Shown piece by piece: positions 60,225 to 64,000 of a stretch of 64,000 nucleotides of DNA (its first letter is position 1; each line of letters opens with the position of its first letter). Position numbers and translations under genes: made by a program. This DNA comes from Subtercola endophyticus (GTDB taxonomy: Bacteria > Actinomycetota > Actinomycetes > Actinomycetales > Microbacteriaceae): assembly GCF_021044565.1 (NCBI RefSeq), contig NZ_CP087997.1, forward strand, positions 4,154,001 through 4,218,000, written 5' to 3'. The notes under the pieces were generated by a model that worked only from the letters and a program-made list of their open reading frames with translations, made no database searches and was not told the origin of the DNA.

Positions 60225-60574
60225 TGTCTCACTACCTCGACCCGAACGACAAGAAGTTCACCCGCGTCTACAAGACCGAGACGCCCGACATGCTGAAGAC
60301 GTTCAACGACTTCAATGCCGCCGTTTTCGCGCCGGAGGGGCCCGAGCTGTCGCTGAAGGTGCGCGAACTCATCGCCGTGGCCGTGGGCATCACGACGCAG
60401 TGCGTCTACTGCATCGAGGCCCACTCGAAGAACGCCGCTGCTGCGGGCGCCACCGAGAAGGAGCTCGCCGAGACCGCCTGGGTCGCGACGGCCATCCGCG
60501 CCGGCGGCGGCTTCGCCCACGGCCGCCTCGCCTTCAAGTTCACCGAGGGTGAGCCCGCCGAGCACACGCATTAG
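60224..60574 (+). CDS. AhpD/carboxymuconolactone decarboxylase-like protein
   Basis: A 116-residue protein with the redox motif CVYCIEAHSKNA, the AhpD-type CxxC, and the helical pattern KVRELIAVAVGITTQ and ELAETAWVATAIRAGGG. Family members reduce peroxides or handle lactones. It is directly coupled to the ATP-grasp gene. The pairing is uncommon to my knowledge and may reflect a two-step modification or a redox partner. Confidence 0.85.
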   Translation: MSHYLDPNDKKFTRVYKTETPDMLKTFNDFNAAVFAPEGPELSLKVRELIAVAVGITTQCVYCIEAHSKNAAAAGATEKELAETAWVATAIRAGGGFAHGRLAFKFTEGEPAEHTH

Positions 60575-60592
60575 GCTCCCGCGCCCGCGCCC

Positions 60593-60669
60593 GCGCAAAA
60601 ACAGCGGAGATTCCGGGGTAGTGGCGGCTATAGGCCGGTACACCCTCGGGTTCTCCGCTGTTTTCGCGC
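60593..60669. terminator. Long inverted repeat between convergent genes
   Basis: Arms gcgcaaaaacagcggaga and tctccgctgttttcgcgc pair at 17 of 18 positions with an A/T-rich core. It lies between the plus-strand AhpD gene and the minus-strand oxidoreductase, so a bidirectional terminator is likely. Confidence 0.8.
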
Positions 60670-60720
60670 GCGGCGCGCGGCTCCGGATGCCCGGGGTCGC
60701 CGCCCGCGACGGCAGGCGCC

Positions 60721-61695
60721 TTACGGAATGAGTACGAGCTTGCCGCGCACGTGACCGGCCTCGCTGATGCGGTGCGCCTCGGCGGCCTGCTCGAGCGGCA
60801 GGGCCTGCGAGACCTCTATCTCGAAACGCCCGGCAGCGAGCAACTCGGCGAGCACCGACAGCGATTCGGCGCGTAACGCCTGCTCTTCGGGCGTCAACGG
60901 CACGGGGTTTCCGCCCGCCCAGGCTCGAATGCCGAGTTCGGCTGCTCGAGCTCCGACGACAACGGTGCCGATCGCGGCGCGATCATCTACCAGCTCGAGC
61001 GACGCCGCGATCGCCTCGTCGGTTCCGACCGCATCGAGCACGAGGTCGATGCCGCCGGGCGCCGCGGCACGCACGCGCTCCACCAGCCCGGGCCCGTACG
61101 CAACCGGAATCGCCCCGAGCTCGATCAGGCGCGCGTGATTCGCCGGGCTCGCCGTGCCGATCACGGTCGCGCCCCATTCCCGGGCGAACTGCACGGCCGC
61201 CTGGCCGACGCCACCAGAGGCGCCGTGGATCAGCAGCGTCGTTCCCTCGCCCACGCCGAGCGAGCGCAACGCCTGGTACGCCGTTCCCACCGGCACTCCG
61301 ACCGCAGCGGCCTGACCCCAGTCGAGGCCCGCCGGTTTTGCCACCAGGTGTGCGGCGTCGGCGGCCAGATGGCTCGCGTAGGCTCCGTAAACACCGCGCA
61401 CGATTACCTCGTCGCCGACCTGCCAGCCATCGACGCCGTCACGCGCACCGCCGTCACGCGCAACGCTCTCGTGCACCTCGACGATCACACCCGCGGCATC
61501 CGTACCGACGCCGCGCGGTTCGGTGAGCGGACCGCTGGCGCGCAGACCGCCGCGCAGCTTCCAGTCGATGGGGTTCACCCCGGCAGCGCGCACCTCGACG
61601 ACCACCTGGCCTTCGGATGCCCGGGGTACGTCGATCTCGGCGACCTCGAGTACCTCTGGCCCGCCGAATCGCGAATACTGCACTCGTCTGGGCAT
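60721..61695 (-). CDS. NADP-dependent oxidoreductase, quinone-reductase type
   Basis: A 324-residue MDR-superfamily enzyme without structural zinc. GGPEVLEVAEIDVPRASEGQVVVEVRAAGVNPIDWKLRGG, LIHGASGGVGQAAVQFAREWGATVIGTASPANHARLIELGA (NADP-binding AxxGGVG) and HVRGKLVLIP are typical. It reduces quinones or enones. The start at ATG 61695 has AAAGGGAG upstream. It shares a divergent region with the leader peptide at 61886. Confidence 0.9.
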   Translation of the reverse strand: MPRRVQYSRFGGPEVLEVAEIDVPRASEGQVVVEVRAAGVNPIDWKLRGGLRASGPLTEPRGVGTDAAGVIVEVHESVARDGGARDGVDGWQVGDEVIVRGVYGAYASHLAADAAHLVAKPAGLDWGQAAAVGVPVGTAYQALRSLGVGEGTTLLIHGASGGVGQAAVQFAREWGATVIGTASPANHARLIELGAIPVAYGPGLVERVRAAAPGGIDLVLDAVGTDEAIAASLELVDDRAAIGTVVVGARAAELGIRAWAGGNPVPLTPEEQALRAESLSVLAELLAAGRFEIEVSQALPLEQAAEAHRISEAGHVRGKLVLIP

Positions 61696-61885
61696 CAGAC
61701 TCCCTTTCGTTCCTTAACGTTCTCCAACGAACGGTACGACTGGCGGATGCCCGGGGCAGCCCCGTTTCGTCACAAGTTGTCACGCAACCCGACACAACTC
61801 GTCACGTGCTCGCCGGGGCACGGGTGACCCCAGTACGTTCAGAACACCGAAAGCCCGAGTCAACCTCACAGGAAGGATCGCATCC

Positions 61886-61936
61886 ATGTCGCTTGCCCGA
61901 ATGCCGCGATGTTCCTGTCGATTCGCACGCAACTGA
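61886..61936 (+). CDS. Possible Cys-containing leader peptide (16 aa)
   Basis: ATG 61886 follows AGGAAGGA by 8 bases and encodes MSLARMPRCSCRFARN then TGA. Cys codons near the end, a strong ribosome site and no longer ORF suggest a cysteine-type leader as found before actinobacterial sulfur operons. About 15 bases after the stop, CTGAGC (61952), GCTCAGT (61967) and ACTGAGC (61978) allow two mutually exclusive hairpins. Confidence 0.5.
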   Translation: MSLARMPRCSCRFARN

Positions 61937-61972
61937 TCTGCACTCGCTGATCTGAGCGCCACTCCCGCTCAG

Positions 61973-62239
61973 TTGAGACTGAGCCCGGTCGAGGTCTTCT
62001 GCACGGCGATCACCGCGGTCGAGACCGCGATCGCCGCGCTCGGCAACCCCGGGCTGACGCGCAACAACCCGCTCGAGCGACATCGGCGGGACGTGCTCGC
62101 TTCGCGCGTGCATCCACCGCAAGACGACGCCGCCCTGCTCGTGGCCGGGCACCGCGTTCTCGCGACGTACATGCCTGAGACGCATTCGCCTGAGACATAC
62201 ATGCCTGAGACGTACATGCCTGAGACGTACACCCCCTGA
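61973..62239 (+). pseudogene. C-terminal remnant of acyl-CoA dehydrogenase/DszC-SfnB-like gene
   Basis: The frame contains ALGNPGLTRNNPLERHRRDVLA followed by HPPQDDAALLVAGHRVL, the conserved end of the DszC/SfnB acyl-CoA-dehydrogenase-like monooxygenases used for organosulfur desulfurisation. Nothing of the first about 320 residues remains. The tail then runs into a 15-bp repeat (MPETY units). I infer that a deletion removed most of a sulfur gene, leaving its leader and its end before the SBP. Confidence 0.65.
62165..62235 (+). repeat. 15-bp tandem repeat at end of the remnant
   Basis: gagacgtacatgcct-type units occur about five times, keeping the frame and encoding repeated Met-Pro-Glu-Thr-Tyr, then a stop. 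The array is just before the SBP ribosome site. Confidence 0.85.
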
Positions 62240-62288
62240 ACCGACCTACCTGCACCACCCACAGCACCCCACGGAGAGAGACAGAGCA

Positions 62289-63944
62289 ATGACAGAACAC
62301 AAACACTTCAGACGGCGAACCGCCGCGCTGGCCGCCACGGTGGCAGCCGTAGCACTGGTGCTCACCGGATGCTCGACCGGCACCTCTGACGCAAGTGCCA
62401 CCAGCAGCGACACCGCGACCCCTGTGCCCGGCGGCACCCTCAAAGTGGCCTTCTGGGACGACCAGCAGGGCTGCATCGACCCGAACCAGGTGTACTGGAT
62501 CGAGTCGCGCTCCATCGACCGCCAGGTCGCAGACTCGCTCACCGACCAAGACCCCGACACCGGCAAGATCGTGCCCTGGCTGGCCACCAGCTGGACCGTC
62601 AGCCCCGACGCCACGCAGTACGTCTTCACCCTTCGTGACGGCGTCACGTTCAGCGATGGCGAGAAGCTCGACGCCACCGCGGTGAAGACCGCGCTCGACG
62701 GCACCTTCGCGCTGGGCGCCAAGTCGATTCTGGGCTTGACCTACCTGGCGGGCTATGGTTCGACCACGGTGATCGACCCGACGCACGTGCAGGTGACCTT
62801 CACGAAGCCGAACGCGGCCTTCCTGCAGGCGACGTCGACGACGACGCTGGCGATTCTGGCGCCGAAGACGTATACCGAGACGCCGGAACAGCGCTGCGCA
62901 GGTGCGATCGTCGGCTCGGGTGCGTTCACGCTCGACAACTACACGGCGGCGACGTCGGCCCACCTCACCAAGCGTGCCGACTATGCCTGGCCGTCGAGCC
63001 TGGTGAAGAACCAGGGCGCGGCGTACCTCGACGCGATCGACATCACCTACATCAAAGAAGACAGCGTTCGTAACGGCGAACTCACGGCCGGCACCATCGA
63101 CATCGCCTGGCCACGCCAGCCGATCTCCGACGCCGACCAGCAGGTCATCACGGCGGCCGGCGACACCATCGAGTCACGTCCGTTGCCCGGTATTTCGAGC
63201 ATCATCGTGCCGAACGTGACCCATGGTGGCCCCCTCGCCGACGCGAATGTGCGAAATGCTCTGCAGAAGTCGATCGATCGTAAGACCTACGCGTCGACGA
63301 TCTTCTGGGCTGACTATCCCGTCGTCGAGAGTGTCGTCGACTCGACCACGCCGTTCGCCACCGACGAGTCGAGCCTGCTGGCCTACGACCCCGATGGCGC
63401 GAAGAAGCTGCTCGACGCGGCGGGCTACACCGTTGGCGCCGACGGCTACCGCTACAAGAACGGCCAGGAGCTCACGCTGCACTACCCGCTGGTCGTCAGT
63501 GGCCCGGGTGAGCAGTTGCTGCAAGACCAGCTCAAGCAGGTCGGCATCAACCTCTCGCTCGACGTCGTGACCTCCGCGCAGAGCACGCAGAAGCTCGCCG
63601 CCGGCGACTACGACCTCACGGGTACCTACCTGACTCGTGCAGACCCGAGCGTGCTCGGATCAGCGGTCGATCAGGCGACCTCGAAGGCGGCGTCGGCCGT
63701 GAACAGCCAAGACCCCACCACCGCGGCGGCCGTCAGCACGCTGTTCGCTGCGGGCCTGCAGACCTCCGACGACACGGCGCGCGCCGCGGCGTACGGAGAC
63801 GTGCAGAAAGAGCTGATCTCCACAGGTTCTGCGTTCCCGATCTTCGAGCGAGTGCAGATCGCGGGCGTCTCGAGCAAGGTGCACGGATTCGCCTTCACGT
63901 CGGAGGCGTTCCTTCGGGCGAACGACATCTGGCTCGAGCAGTAG
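62289..63944 (+). CDS. Family-5 ABC-transporter solute-binding lipoprotein
   Basis: A 551-residue extracytoplasmic binding protein. The signal peptide (RRRTAALAATVAAVALVLTGCS) ends at a lipobox LTGC, so the mature protein is lipid-anchored at Cys27. Family-5 features follow: LKVAFWDDQQGCIDPNQVY, DGVTFSDGEKLDA, FTLDNYTAATSAHLTKRADY, VRNALQKSIDRKTYASTIFW and DPDGAKKLLDAAGY. The group binds peptides, nickel complexes or opine-like solutes. The start at ATG 62289 follows GGAGAGAG. Its permeases must lie beyond the window. Next to LLM monooxygenases it may feed organosulfur compounds. Bases 63945-64000 show nothing further. Confidence 0.92.
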   Translation: MTEHKHFRRRTAALAATVAAVALVLTGCSTGTSDASATSSDTATPVPGGTLKVAFWDDQQGCIDPNQVYWIESRSIDRQVADSLTDQDPDTGKIVPWLATSWTVSPDATQYVFTLRDGVTFSDGEKLDATAVKTALDGTFALGAKSILGLTYLAGYGSTTVIDPTHVQVTFTKPNAAFLQATSTTTLAILAPKTYTETPEQRCAGAIVGSGAFTLDNYTAATSAHLTKRADYAWPSSLVKNQGAAYLDAIDITYIKEDSVRNGELTAGTIDIAWPRQPISDADQQVITAAGDTIESRPLPGISSIIVPNVTHGGPLADANVRNALQKSIDRKTYASTIFWADYPVVESVVDSTTPFATDESSLLAYDPDGAKKLLDAAGYTVGADGYRYKNGQELTLHYPLVVSGPGEQLLQDQLKQVGINLSLDVVTSAQSTQKLAAGDYDLTGTYLTRADPSVLGSAVDQATSKAASAVNSQDPTTAAAVSTLFAAGLQTSDDTARAAAYGDVQKELISTGSAFPIFERVQIAGVSSKVHGFAFTSEAFLRANDIWLEQ

Positions 63945-64000
63945 ACGAGCACGAGTTCACACCCTGTAACACTCGCGGGGCCGATGTGCGAGCCGCACGA

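Noticed and set aside
61760..61880. SAM or other sulfur riboswitch before the leader peptide
   Set aside because: No kink-turn or conserved core; only short GTCACAAGTTGTCAC-like repeats are visible.

Overview
The window looks like a chromosomal piece of a high-GC actinobacterium, most likely family Microbacteriaceae. The evidence is the very high GC content, GTG and TTG starts, many genes with a TANNNT box 6-7 bases before the start codon (leaderless type), a mycothiol-type PIG-L deacetylase, ClpC, RadA, a DtxR/IdeR-like iron box, a class-E-sortase type LANTG surface protein, and frequent GGATGCCCG/CGGGCATCC words. The genus cannot be fixed from the sequence alone.

Layout. Bases 1-6720 form a lower-GC accessory island of small orphan genes (DUF2283, TPR fragments, beta-rich proteins of immunity-protein type) that are decaying. 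A TPR gene is frameshifted and a second is truncated. One small gene is split by a complete IS256-family element with terminal inverted repeats and a 9-bp target duplication. IS3 fragments close the island. Bases 6724-13130 hold a sortase-type surface protein, a DUF5684 membrane protein, clpC, argA and a Nudix hydrolase. Bases 13270-19864 (minus strand) hold a translationally coupled operon: PaaK-like adenylate-forming enzyme, tandem dimeric-barrel protein, YghO-like acetyltransferase, Acg-type nitroreductase, then an HSL-type esterase. This is the best candidate for an undescribed pathway. Next come ptsI, a secreted or anchored protein, a type-B carboxylesterase, radA with an unusual tail, an iron-box-controlled 2OG-oxygenase-like protein, a PIG-L deacetylase, rtcB preceded by a small ORF and a terminator, an alpha/beta hydrolase and a glycosyltransferase. 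An IS481 element, an aldo/keto reductase, a pseudogene and tRNA-Ser(CGA) follow.

Bases 37150-45031 carry a complete kdp locus (a small membrane ORF, then kdpF-A-B-C-D-E) for high-affinity K+ uptake and its two-component control. Bases 45156-50999 contain small conserved proteins, a RibD-type reductase, a GNAT-AAA+ fusion, a shortened alanyl-tRNA synthetase paralogue and an APC permease. Bases 51019-63944 concern metals, redox and probably organosulfur use: VIT transporter, heme-degrading monooxygenase, XRE regulator, three LLM flavin monooxygenases, an NTF2-like protein, a Cys/Met-rich copper-binding protein, an ATP-grasp/AhpD pair, a quinone-oxidoreductase-like enzyme, and a leader-peptide region with an acyl-CoA-dehydrogenase remnant upstream of a family-5 ABC solute-binding lipoprotein.

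Two themes recur. Tandem and low-complexity DNA expansions occur both inside genes (RadA, carboxylesterase, GT2, nitroreductase, esterase) and between them. Long-armed inverted repeats (15-23 bp arms) lie between genes at about 21.8, 29.3, 33.3 and 60.6 kb.
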